Under the pieces are notes generated by a model. That model was not told the DNA's origin. It worked only from the letters and a program-made list of their open reading frames with translations, and ran no database searches. DNA of 34,071 nucleotides, from assembly GCA_017937865.1 (NCBI GenBank), contig JAGBCU010000025.1, positions 1-34,071 on the forward strand, written 5' to 3'. Of the stretch, positions 1 through 6,975 are shown piece after piece (within the stretch, counting starts at the first letter, position 1; every line of letters starts with the position of its first letter). The stretch is from Clostridia bacterium. Its GTDB lineage: Bacteria > Bacillota > Clostridia > Oscillospirales > Acutalibacteraceae. The position numbers and the translations under genes are program-made.

Positions 1-168
1 GCTTCGCAAAGCCTCACCTTTTTACTCTCCGCGAAGCATCTGGCATCTGGGAACTGGCATCTGGCATCTACATTTCACACTTCGCACTTCGCACTTAATT
101 TGCCACTTGCCATTTCCAATTTGCCATTTTGCGAAGCCACTGGCATCCGGGAACTGGCATCTGGCATC
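1..168. repeat. End of an intergenic composite repeat (locus 0)
   Basis: No gene is seen here. Bases 1-37 start with GCTTCGC and end with GCGAAGC, and are identical over 37 nt to 13513-13549. Next come short-word repeats built from CTGGCATCT (38-69), CACTTCGCA (70-98), a TTTGCCACTTGCCATTTCC block (99-130) that recurs at 13608-13635, and more CTGGCATCT words up to base 168. The last word touches the stop codon of the dockerin gene. By analogy with 13473-13635, the left part of the composite element should lie just outside the window. Confidence 0.8.
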
Positions 169-3100
169 TTATTTCACAACAAGAAGTGCTTTATCCGCAT
201 CATTTATAGTGCCGTCTGCATTTAAATCGCATGCATATTTTTGTTGTGTTGTCATTGCTTCGGGGCTTTTTATTGCCTCTTCCATTAAGAGAATATCCGC
301 CTCTTCAAATGCAACGCCGTTCATATCATAATCACCAACTGCATATACATCAACAACAGTATGACCGCTTAACACTCTTTCCATAATTGATGCATCAATT
401 ACGTTAAGATAGCCGTTTCCGTCAAGGTCGTATTTTATGATATCGTCATAGCTTGCTGATTCAATCTGGTCATGTTCACCTGCAAGAGCTGTGTTTACAA
501 GAGCCTGATAGTCAGTTACGTCAACCTCTCTGTCACCGTTTGTATCACCGATATTTGAAACAGAATAGTTGCCCGTGTCACCAATCTTTACCGCTTTATA
601 AAGCGTTGTTGTATCAAAGGTGGGAATAGTGCCCTCTCGGTTATTATCCTGACCCCAGACCTGCTCGGTATTACCTTGCTGAAGAAGGTACGCAACCTCA
701 CCGCTTGCAAATTGCTCTGCAGTTTTATACGTTGTAGCGTCGCTATCATCCGTTTCTTCCGTTGCAAGATAGTAGCAATTTGAAATATTTCCGCTATACG
801 CGGGGGCTATGGGACTTTCGTAGCTACCGGTACCAAAAACTGTGCCCGTATTAAAGCAATTATTTACTTTAAAATAAGAGGAATTACCAACAATACCGCC
901 AACAAAGCTGTCGCCCGTTATTTCGCCTGTGTTATAGCAATTATTTATGAAAGTAATCGGAGATTCTATGCCTACTGCCATAGGCTCGTAGCCACAAATA
1001 CCTCCTACAAAGCTTTGCGATGCTGAAACGTAGCCTTCATTACCGCAATTGTAAATATTGGTGTTTTCAGCCTGACCGCAAATACCGCCTACGCATTGCA
1101 TACCGCCTATATAAGAGTCTGTAATAATAAGATTTTCAATAGTTGCACCGTTTGCACAGCCGAAAAAGCCTATATATTTACTTTCGGGCGAGCTTATATG
1201 AACACCTTTAATTTTATGGTAATCACCGTTAAAAGCCTTTTTAAACGGTGCTAAATCCGTGCCGATAGGCGTCCATTCAAGCCATCCGCTTGTTACAAGC
1301 TCACCGTTATACCAAGCTGTACCGTCGTAATTAAACTCGTAGCCCGGATTCATATCAATATCGTTAGCAAGTCTTATGGGTAAATTGTAAAAGCTCTTTT
1401 TGTTATTAACTGCATTCTGAAGCCATAAAAGCTCTCCAACGTTAGAAATTATGTATTCTGTGTTGGTTACATCAGGAGAGGGATATGCTCCACAGAAGGC
1501 ACACACGTGATTAATAAAGCTATGACCTACTGTATCAGCTTTATTTGAATAACCGTACGTGGCACCACATATATCAGCATAATACAGCTTACCGCCGTTT
1601 GTTGAGGGTAAAGCCTGCTTAGGCTTTCCGTTATCTATATCCTGACCCCAAAGCTGAACGGTATTATCTCCTTGAAGCTTGTATGCAACCTCGCCTGAGC
1701 TTAATTGCTCTTGGTCAACCGCCGTTGCAGACAAGCTAACCGAGCTACAGGACGGAAGAGTTGAGAAATAATATATATTTGTAAGCTTTTGAGCGGCCTG
1801 AGCCTCGGTGTAATTCTTTAAAACACCTACTAACGCACCCGCTTTATCTGTTGCACCGTCCATTGTAATTGTGCCTGCACTCAGGTTATTTGAAAAGGTA
1901 AGATTTCTTCCGTTTTCACCGTTGTAGTAGCCTAAAATACCGCCAATCTGGGAAGCTCCGCCCGTATAATCAGAATTTATTGTGCCATAAAAACCGCAAC
2001 CGTTTATTGTAACTGTTTTTCCGTTGTAGCTATATGCGGCTATACCGCCTACGCAATCAACGGCTGAAGCACCAAGGTCAATTGTTCCCGAGAAGGATGA
2101 CCTTTCAATTGTAATATCACCCGTCTGACCTACAATACCGCCTACGAATTTTTTAGTATACGTATCACCCGCTGTGTAATTTACAGAAGAATGAACGTTG
2201 CTGATTGTAGCACCGCCGTCAGACTGACCTATAACACCGTACCAGGAATCTCCGCTTTTCGTAAATGCTGTTGTAACCTCACCGCTTATAGAAAAATTCT
2301 TTATAACGGTTATACCGCCACCGTTCGCAAAGCCGAAAAGGCCGTAATAGCCACCCGAGGTAATATTCATTGTAAAGCCTGTGATACTATGATTTTGCCC
2401 GTCAAAAATACCGTAATATTTTCTTGATGACGTACCGATAGGGGTCCAGTTATGACCCGAAAGGTCAATATCCGCCGTTAAAACTGCGTTTGCAGATGAG
2501 CCGAGATTACCCTTGTTATATTCTTGAGCAAACCAAAGTAATTGCCCCTTGTTGCCTATTGAATAAGCACCGTCAACCTTAACTGCACTTTCATATCCTG
2601 AACAAACGGCACAAACGCCGTCAATATAAGTATGCTCGCCTGCCACGCTTGAATTAGAGTAAGCACCGCCCGAGCAATTTTCTACGTTATAAACCGTGTG
2701 TCCGCTAAGGGTTGGTAAAGCATTTTCACCTATAGTCTGATACCAAATCGGTGTACTGCTACCGTTATTCAACAAATAGCATACCTCACCGCTCGCAAAG
2801 CTTTCCGCCGTTTTGCTTTCGGTATTAGTAACATTATTATCAGTTGGAGCGGCTACCGTAAAAGAATCTTTTGGGATAAAATAACAGTTTTCTATTATAT
2901 TATAATTTTTGTCAGCGATAGTCTTACCATATCCGCCTAAATCTATAATTTCACATGCAACGTAGCAACGTGATACTGTTCCGTTATTTGTTCCTACTAT
3001 TCCGCCAAAGCAACTATCACTTCCGATTTTTCCTGTATTGTAGCAGCCTATAACAGCACCGTTCGTATAACCGACAATTCCGCCTATAAAATCGCCGCCT

Positions 3101-3768
3101 AAGACCGTTCCGTTATTACCGCAGTTCTTTATCTCTCCACTGTAAGCATCACCTGCAATGCCTCCAACTTCGTAAGGACCTTCCACCGTCGTATTTTCAT
3201 TAAAACAGTTTTCAATTAAGCCGTATACTCTACCTGCAATTGCACCCGTTTCTTGATCACCGTAAAAATATGAATCGGCAACTGTAAGAGAATGTACTTT
3301 GCTAATATTTCCTATTCTTCCGAATAAACCCGTTTTTTCAAGCTGAGTGTCATTACAGAATAAGCCGGAAACAGTGTGATTCTGACCGTCGAAATCGCCC
3401 TGATAATCAACACCGTTTTTTCCAATAGGAATCCAGCTTCGTAAGGCTGACGTATCAGAAACAAGATTTCCGGTTGAATCAAAAACGTTGCTGTTTACGG
3501 TTATATCTAATAAAAGCTCAACGTTTAAAGCTGTGTTTCCGTTATTTACTATTTGAGCGAAGGCATAAAGCTGGTCTGCATTCCATATTTCGTAATATGT
3601 ATCGTTATCCTTATCATAAAGGGTTATTTCCCTGCCCGTATCTATAACGGCAGAAAAACTTTCCTGCGTTTCGGTATCGACTGCGACACCTTGAGGCACA
3701 AACGCCACGATAAGACCAAAGCAAAGAACAATGCTCAATATCTTATTTATGAATTTTTTTGCTTTCAT
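169..3768 (-). CDS. Secreted GLUG-repeat protein with C-terminal dockerin-like domain
   Basis: A large exported protein of 1199 aa. The N-terminus has two lysine-rich residues groups, then a hydrophobic stretch (about 12-30), which fits a Sec signal peptide. The body contains three long repeats. Each opens with a segment like QLLWFAQEYNKGN followed by DIDLSGHNWTPIGT, continues with GGIVGYTNG-type GLUG motifs, and closes with SGEVAYLLQQGNTEQVWGQD or a variant. Between repeats lie short segments with CxxC (VCAVC, VCAFC). The last ~130 residues hold EF-hand-like DTNGDREVDVTDY, DLDGNGYLNVIDA and DLNADGTINDADKA, as in type I dockerins. It is probably a cell-surface or cellulosome-like adhesin/scaffold; no catalytic domain is recognised. 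Start ATG follows AGAGGG. It begins 48 bp after tetR on the same strand, so the two may be co-transcribed. Confidence 0.85.
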   Translation of the reverse strand: MKAKKFINKILSIVLCFGLIVAFVPQGVAVDTETQESFSAVIDTGREITLYDKDNDTYYEIWNADQLYAFAQIVNNGNTALNVELLLDITVNSNVFDSTGNLVSDTSALRSWIPIGKNGVDYQGDFDGQNHTVSGLFCNDTQLEKTGLFGRIGNISKVHSLTVADSYFYGDQETGAIAGRVYGLIENCFNENTTVEGPYEVGGIAGDAYSGEIKNCGNNGTVLGGDFIGGIVGYTNGAVIGCYNTGKIGSDSCFGGIVGTNNGTVSRCYVACEIIDLGGYGKTIADKNYNIIENCYFIPKDSFTVAAPTDNNVTNTESKTAESFASGEVCYLLNNGSSTPIWYQTIGENALPTLSGHTVYNVENCSGGAYSNSSVAGEHTYIDGVCAVCSGYESAVKVDGAYSIGNKGQLLWFAQEYNKGNLGSSANAVLTADIDLSGHNWTPIGTSSRKYYGIFDGQNHSITGFTMNITSGGYYGLFGFANGGGITVIKNFSISGEVTTAFTKSGDSWYGVIGQSDGGATISNVHSSVNYTAGDTYTKKFVGGIVGQTGDITIERSSFSGTIDLGASAVDCVGGIAAYSYNGKTVTINGCGFYGTINSDYTGGASQIGGILGYYNGENGRNLTFSNNLSAGTITMDGATDKAGALVGVLKNYTEAQAAQKLTNIYYFSTLPSCSSVSLSATAVDQEQLSSGEVAYKLQGDNTVQLWGQDIDNGKPKQALPSTNGGKLYYADICGATYGYSNKADTVGHSFINHVCAFCGAYPSPDVTNTEYIISNVGELLWLQNAVNNKKSFYNLPIRLANDIDMNPGYEFNYDGTAWYNGELVTSGWLEWTPIGTDLAPFKKAFNGDYHKIKGVHISSPESKYIGFFGCANGATIENLIITDSYIGGMQCVGGICGQAENTNIYNCGNEGYVSASQSFVGGICGYEPMAVGIESPITFINNCYNTGEITGDSFVGGIVGNSSYFKVNNCFNTGTVFGTGSYESPIAPAYSGNISNCYYLATEETDDSDATTYKTAEQFASGEVAYLLQQGNTEQVWGQDNNREGTIPTFDTTTLYKAVKIGDTGNYSVSNIGDTNGDREVDVTDYQALVNTALAGEHDQIESASYDDIIKYDLDGNGYLNVIDASIMERVLSGHTVVDVYAVGDYDMNGVAFEEADILLMEEAIKSPEAMTTQQKYACDLNADGTINDADKALLVVK

Positions 3769-3816
3769 AAAATCCCTCTTTTGTAGCTTTTACTTTAAAT
3801 TATTGTTAAAGAAAGC

Positions 3817-4503
3817 TCACTTTATTGTTTCAAGACGCTCTTCATTTGTTTTTTCAATAAATTTCACAAGCTGTTTATTTAATGAGCTTCCCATCTTTTT
3901 ATAGTCGATCTGTAATATTTCGTTTATTACCCTTTCTCTTTTCTCTTTTTCAATATCGTAGATTTTTAAAAGACAAGTAAGGGTAAGCTTTATTTTTTCT
4001 TCCAAAGTGTAATCCTCTGTGCAGGGCTCGGCAAGAGCACTTCTTTCGACACAGCAGGTTACCGTTTCGGCTCTTCTGAAGCGATTAAAATCCCAATCCT
4101 CAAGATATTCGCCTAAAACCTCAACGTTTTTTTGAGCAGTCCAATTTTTAACGAATTCCGAGGTCATAGGCAAAGAGTATATAGCAAGATACAAATCCTT
4201 AATGATAGGGTTTTGCTCGCAAAGAACAATTTGCGCCGTAACCTCCCAGCAATAAGTATAAAGCCAATCCTTATCCTTGCTTATTTTCTTTATACATTTA
4301 TCGTGAAAGCTTGTTATTTCTTTCGTCAGCTCTAAAAGGATATGCTCCTTTGTAGGAAAATAAAAGGTTAAGTTACCCGTGCTGATATTAAGCTCATCGC
4401 TTATAGCCTTTGCAGACGTATTTTGAAAGCCTTTTGTTAAAAACATTCTTGCGGCAACCTGAATAATTTCGAGAATTGTTTGATTTGATTTTCTGTGAGC
4501 CAT
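3817..4503 (-). CDS. TetR/AcrR-family transcriptional regulator
   Basis: A 228-aa regulator. The N-terminal ~55 residues form a typical TetR helix-turn-helix: ILEIIQVAARMFLTKGFQNT, then AKAISDELNISTGNLTFYF and PTKEHILLEL. The C-terminal ligand/dimer domain is not recognisable by motif. Start ATG is preceded by AGGAG. A 10-bp inverted repeat overlaps its own promoter (4525-4555), which suggests autorepression. The gene lies divergent to xylulokinase and upstream of the dockerin protein. Either or both could be targets; this is inferred from position only. Confidence 0.9.
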   Translation of the reverse strand: MAHRKSNQTILEIIQVAARMFLTKGFQNTSAKAISDELNISTGNLTFYFPTKEHILLELTKEITSFHDKCIKKISKDKDWLYTYCWEVTAQIVLCEQNPIIKDLYLAIYSLPMTSEFVKNWTAQKNVEVLGEYLEDWDFNRFRRAETVTCCVERSALAEPCTEDYTLEEKIKLTLTCLLKIYDIEKEKRERVINEILQIDYKKMGSSLNKQLVKFIEKTNEERLETIK

Positions 4504-4524
4504 AGCACTCTCCTATAATTGCAC

Positions 4525-4572
4525 GTATGCTAATTTCAAATAAATATTAGCATACATACTAAATATTGTCAA
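4525..4572 (-). promoter_or_regulatory. tetR promoter with overlapping palindromic operator
   Basis: On the minus strand TTGACA (4567-4572) is separated by 17 nt from TAATAT (4544-4549). A perfect inverted repeat, GTATGCTAAT (4525-4534) and ATTAGCATAC (4546-4555) with an 11-nt spacer, covers the -10 region. It is a good candidate TetR binding site for autoregulation. Confidence 0.75.
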
Positions 4573-4632
4573 CACATTGTTCATATTTCAGAAATTTATA
4601 GTTTTAACTTTATATGATTTAAACTGTTTAAA

Positions 4633-4661
4633 TTGACTTATTGAGCTTTAAATGATATGAT
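4633..4661 (+). promoter_or_regulatory. Promoter of xylulokinase gene
   Basis: TTGACT (4633-4638), a 17-nt spacer and TATGAT (4656-4661) lie 48 bp before the start codon. AGGAG at 4698-4702 is the ribosome binding site. The tetR palindrome is ~80 bp upstream, so direct repression by TetR is possible but not evident. Confidence 0.7.
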
Positions 4662-4709
4662 TTTCGTAATGAACTTTATTTTGAATTATATTTTTACAGG
4701 AGAATACTT

Positions 4710-6158
4710 ATGAAATATTTTATCGGTATAGATTTAGGCACATCATCCGTAAAGGTTATTCTTTTAGATAGCAACGGGCAGGTTGTTTCTTCCGTTACGA
4801 AGGACTATCCTCTTTACTTTCCAAATGACGGCTGGAGCGAGCAAAGCCCTGAAGATTGGTACAACGAAACAATATCTGCATTAAGTGAGCTTTTAGATGG
4901 TAAGGATAAAGAAAACGTTGTTTCAATTTCCTTTTCGGGTCAGATGCACGGTCTTGTTATGCTTGATAAAGACGATAAGGTTATCCGCCCTGCAATTCTT
5001 TGGAATGACTCTCGTTCATTTAAAGAAACTGACGAATTAAATAAGGATAAAGACTTTTTGCTTGATAGCACGGGGAACATTGCTTTTGCAGGCTTTACTC
5101 TTCCGAAGCTTTTATGGGTTAAGGAAAACGAACCCGAAAATTACGGGAAAATTGCGAAAATAATGCTTCCCAAGGATTACCTTGCATACCGCCTTACAGG
5201 TGAATTCTGCACAGATGTTTCCGATGCTTCGGGTACACTTTATTTTGACGTTGAAAACCGCAAATGGTCTGAAAACATTCTTAATAAATTCGGTATAAAA
5301 GAGGAGCTTTTACCTAAAGTCCTTGAAAGTGATGAAATTTCAGGCTATTTAAAGGGTGAGCTTGCCGAGAAGTTCGGCTTAGGCAAGGTTGCCGTCAGCA
5401 TTGGCGCAGGTGATAATGCGGCTTCGGCTATAGGTATGGGTGCGGTAAAGGACGGCGACTGCAACATTTCTTTAGGTACAAGCGGTACTATTTTTACAGT
5501 AAGCGATTCCTACAACTGCGACAGAAAAAATGCTATTCACGCCTTTTGCTCTGCAGGGCGAAATTATCACTATATGGCATGTATACTTTCAGCTGCAGTA
5601 TGCTGTAACTGGTGGGTAGAAAAAATTCTTCGTGACGATTACTCGGCGGTTTTAAGTCAGGAGAATAAATTGGGTGATAATAATGTTTTGTTTTTGCCCT
5701 ATCTTATGGGAGAACGCTCCCCTCTTAACGATACCGATATAAGAGGTATGTTTTACGGCCTTTCTCTTAACACAGAAAAAGACGAAATGACTCTTGCAGT
5801 GCTTGAGGGCGTTGCATTCTCACTTCGTCATAATATGGATATTATCCGTGATTTAGGTGTTGAGGTTAAAAAATCCACCATCTGCGGTGGCGGTACAAAA
5901 AATAAATTATGGCTTAAAATTATTGCAAGCATTTTAAACGTTGAGCTTGTTATCCGCAAAAATCAAGACGGCGGTGCCTTGGGCTCTGCAATGCTTGGTG
6001 CTAAAGGCGTGCTTTCAAAGGATGAATACACCCTTCTTGAAAGCAAGGTTTACGAGGTCGAAGAAACCGTAAAGCCCGACGAAGCTCTTTCTGAAAAATA
6101 CGAAGAAAAATACAGAAAATGGTTAAAGCTCTACCCGGCGATTAAAGATGTCAAATAA
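4710..6158 (+). CDS. xylB: Xylulokinase (FGGY-family carbohydrate kinase)
   Basis: Phosphorylates D-xylulose to xylulose 5-phosphate with ATP, feeding the pentose phosphate pathway in the cytoplasm. The length (482 aa) is normal for XylB. The first FGGY half begins GIDLGTSSVKVILLD. SGQMHGLVMLDKDD and ILWNDSR are the XylB-type substrate motifs. GAGDNAASAIGMG carries the likely catalytic base, Asp235, and ISLGTSGTIF starts the ATP-binding half. GGGTKNKLWLKIIA and DGGALGSAMLG are the C-terminal FGGY signatures. There is no xylose isomerase or transporter nearby, so a close FGGY relative acting on another ketose is possible. The stop codon is followed within 12 nt by repeat sequence. Confidence 0.92.
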   Translation: MKYFIGIDLGTSSVKVILLDSNGQVVSSVTKDYPLYFPNDGWSEQSPEDWYNETISALSELLDGKDKENVVSISFSGQMHGLVMLDKDDKVIRPAILWNDSRSFKETDELNKDKDFLLDSTGNIAFAGFTLPKLLWVKENEPENYGKIAKIMLPKDYLAYRLTGEFCTDVSDASGTLYFDVENRKWSENILNKFGIKEELLPKVLESDEISGYLKGELAEKFGLGKVAVSIGAGDNAASAIGMGAVKDGDCNISLGTSGTIFTVSDSYNCDRKNAIHAFCSAGRNYHYMACILSAAVCCNWWVEKILRDDYSAVLSQENKLGDNNVLFLPYLMGERSPLNDTDIRGMFYGLSLNTEKDEMTLAVLEGVAFSLRHNMDIIRDLGVEVKKSTICGGGTKNKLWLKIIASILNVELVIRKNQDGGALGSAMLGAKGVLSKDEYTLLESKVYEVEETVKPDEALSEKYEEKYRKWLKLYPAIKDVK

Positions 6159-6159
6159 G

Positions 6160-6295
6160 TGTGGAATGAAGATGCCGGATGCCAGTTCCCAGATGCCAGA
6201 GACCAGCAGAATGGCAAATTGGAAATGGCAAGTGGCAAATTTCGGAACTGCGTTGGCAATTATAAAACTCGCAAGGAGTAGAAAACTGAAGCTTT
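6160..6295. repeat. Short-word tandem repeat block after xylB
   Basis: The block starts just after the xylB stop. It has GATGCCGGATGCCAG-type words (6171-6201) and AATGGCAAATTGGAAATGGC (from 6210). It continues to 6261 with a stretch whose reverse complement nearly matches 13585-13635. It then has a diverged version of the 37-nt segment seen at 1-37. It forms the outer arm of the composite element, in reverse orientation to the one at 13007-13635. Confidence 0.75.
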
Positions 6296-6366
6296 GCGAC
6301 AGCCTATTCCTCTTTTTTACCGTAGGTAAAAAGGAGGGGGGACCGACCTTCAATAAATTAAAAATT

Positions 6367-6403
6367 AAAGGATAGTATATTTCGTGTGAATATACTATCC
6401 TTT
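6367..6403. repeat. Perfect 15-bp hairpin with 7-nt conserved loop (hairpin A, copy 1)
   Basis: Arms 6367-6381 and 6389-6403 are perfectly complementary with loop TCGTGTG (CACACGA on the other strand). The same hairpin, with loop CACACGG, occurs at 34044-34071 (cut by the window end) and, with different lower-stem bases, at 13413-13456. The A/T-rich sequence on both sides could allow terminator activity. Confidence 0.75.
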
Positions 6404-6417
6404 ATTTATTACTGAAT

Positions 6418-6723
6418 CGGGGCGGTGGGTGGTACCCTACGCGACAAAGGAGCGTAGTTGAATCGTTAGATTCAAATGTTAGAAACTAACCATTACAAAA
6501 ACCTATAGATAGAAGAACTGTAAGGAACATCCCTTTGGGTGTTCCGTAAAACGAACCTGCCCACACAACGAATTGTGATGGTAAATTAATCGCACCCAAA
6601 CCGGAACGGGCAGAGCCACGTTCCCTACGGTGTACTAACTGACTTTATTTGAAAAGGTAAGTTTGTGTCAATGAAACCTACGGTTTCACGACGTTCGAGG
6701 ACTCACGTCGAGTACCACCCACC
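6418..6723. ncRNA. Candidate ~300-nt structured RNA element (copy 1)
   Basis: A closing helix GGTGGGTGGTAC (6424-6435) pairs perfectly with GTACCACCCACC (6712-6723). Internal hairpins include CTACGC/GCGTAG (from 6437), TTGAATC-gtta-GATTCAA, GTTAGaaaCTAAC, GGAACA-CCC/GGG-TGTTCC, GGAACG/CGTTCC enclosing GGC/GCC, TGAAACC/GGTTTCA and CGACGT/ACGTCG. The second copy (33719-34029) keeps the same 274-nt distance between the first CTACGCGAC and the last CACGTCG. In the third hairpin the sequence changes (CAGT/ACTG) while pairing persists. The coding strand is not resolved; both copies lie on the same strand of the window. I cannot assign it to a known RNA family. Confidence 0.6.
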
Positions 6724-6810
6724 AACGCCTGACGGCGTCGGTCCCACCTCCTTTTTTACTGCGTAAAAAAAGAGTGATAGGCTTCGCATAAATTTAATTA
6801 ATCTATAAAA

Positions 6811-6858
6811 AACAACAGGTCTGCGATAGCTTTTATAATCGCCGTCGCAGACCGTTTT
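6811..6858 (-). terminator. Terminator-like hairpin repeat GGTCTGCGA/TCGCAGACC (hairpin C, copy 1)
   Basis: GGTCTGCGA (6818-6826) pairs with TCGCAGACC (6845-6853). Read on the minus strand, the hairpin is followed by a TGTTGTTTTTT tail. A homologous hairpin with the same tail lies at 13231-13281. Next to it (6855-6900) is a degenerate TATC/ATT-rich repeat; no gene is seen there. Confidence 0.55.
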
Positions 6859-6932
6859 CTATTATCTATTCAATATTATCTTTTATCTATTATCTTGCTC
6901 GCCTCTGGCATCTTCACTATCACTTATTGCCT

Positions 6933-6973
6933 AAAAAACATCCCTCTTTGCCGAAGCAAAGAGGGAATTTTTT
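6933..6973 (-). terminator. Rho-independent terminator of the PFOR gene
   Basis: TCCCTCTTTGC (6941-6951), a 4-nt loop and GCAAAGAGGGA (6956-6966) form a perfect 11-bp stem. A run of A's at 6933-6938 gives the U-tract on the minus strand, just after the stop codon at 6976. A T-run on the other side may make it bidirectional. Confidence 0.9.
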
Positions 6974-6975
6974 AA

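Larger units (their letters stand above)
6296..6787. mobile_element. MITE-like element with ~50-bp terminal inverted repeats carrying a structured core
   Basis: Left end 6296-6345 and right end 6739-6787 are near-perfect inverted repeats: GCGA(c)AGCCTAT, a CTCTTTTTT...AAAAAGGAGG hairpin, then GGGACCG. Each end contains its own hairpin (6309-6321/6325-6337, 13 bp with one U-G; 6748-6759/6763-6774). Inside lie the CACACGR-loop hairpin (6367-6403) and the ~300-nt core (6418-6723). No ORF of credible coding quality exists inside. It fits a non-autonomous mobile element or a complex intergenic repeat. No target-site duplication could be defined because the outer repeats blur the edges. Confidence 0.65.

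Noticed and set aside
1..168. CRISPR array
   Set aside because: Repeat words are only 7-10 nt, there are no equal-length unique spacers and no cas genes.
6148..6375. Open frames over the short-word repeats near xylB (also 13491-13729)
   Set aside because: They consist of repeated words such as SGKLEMASGKF, lack ribosome binding sites and vary freely between copies.
6418..6723. Group II or group I intron
   Set aside because: No recognisable domain V, no GUGYG start or AY end, and no intron-encoded protein; the closing helix at both ends argues otherwise.
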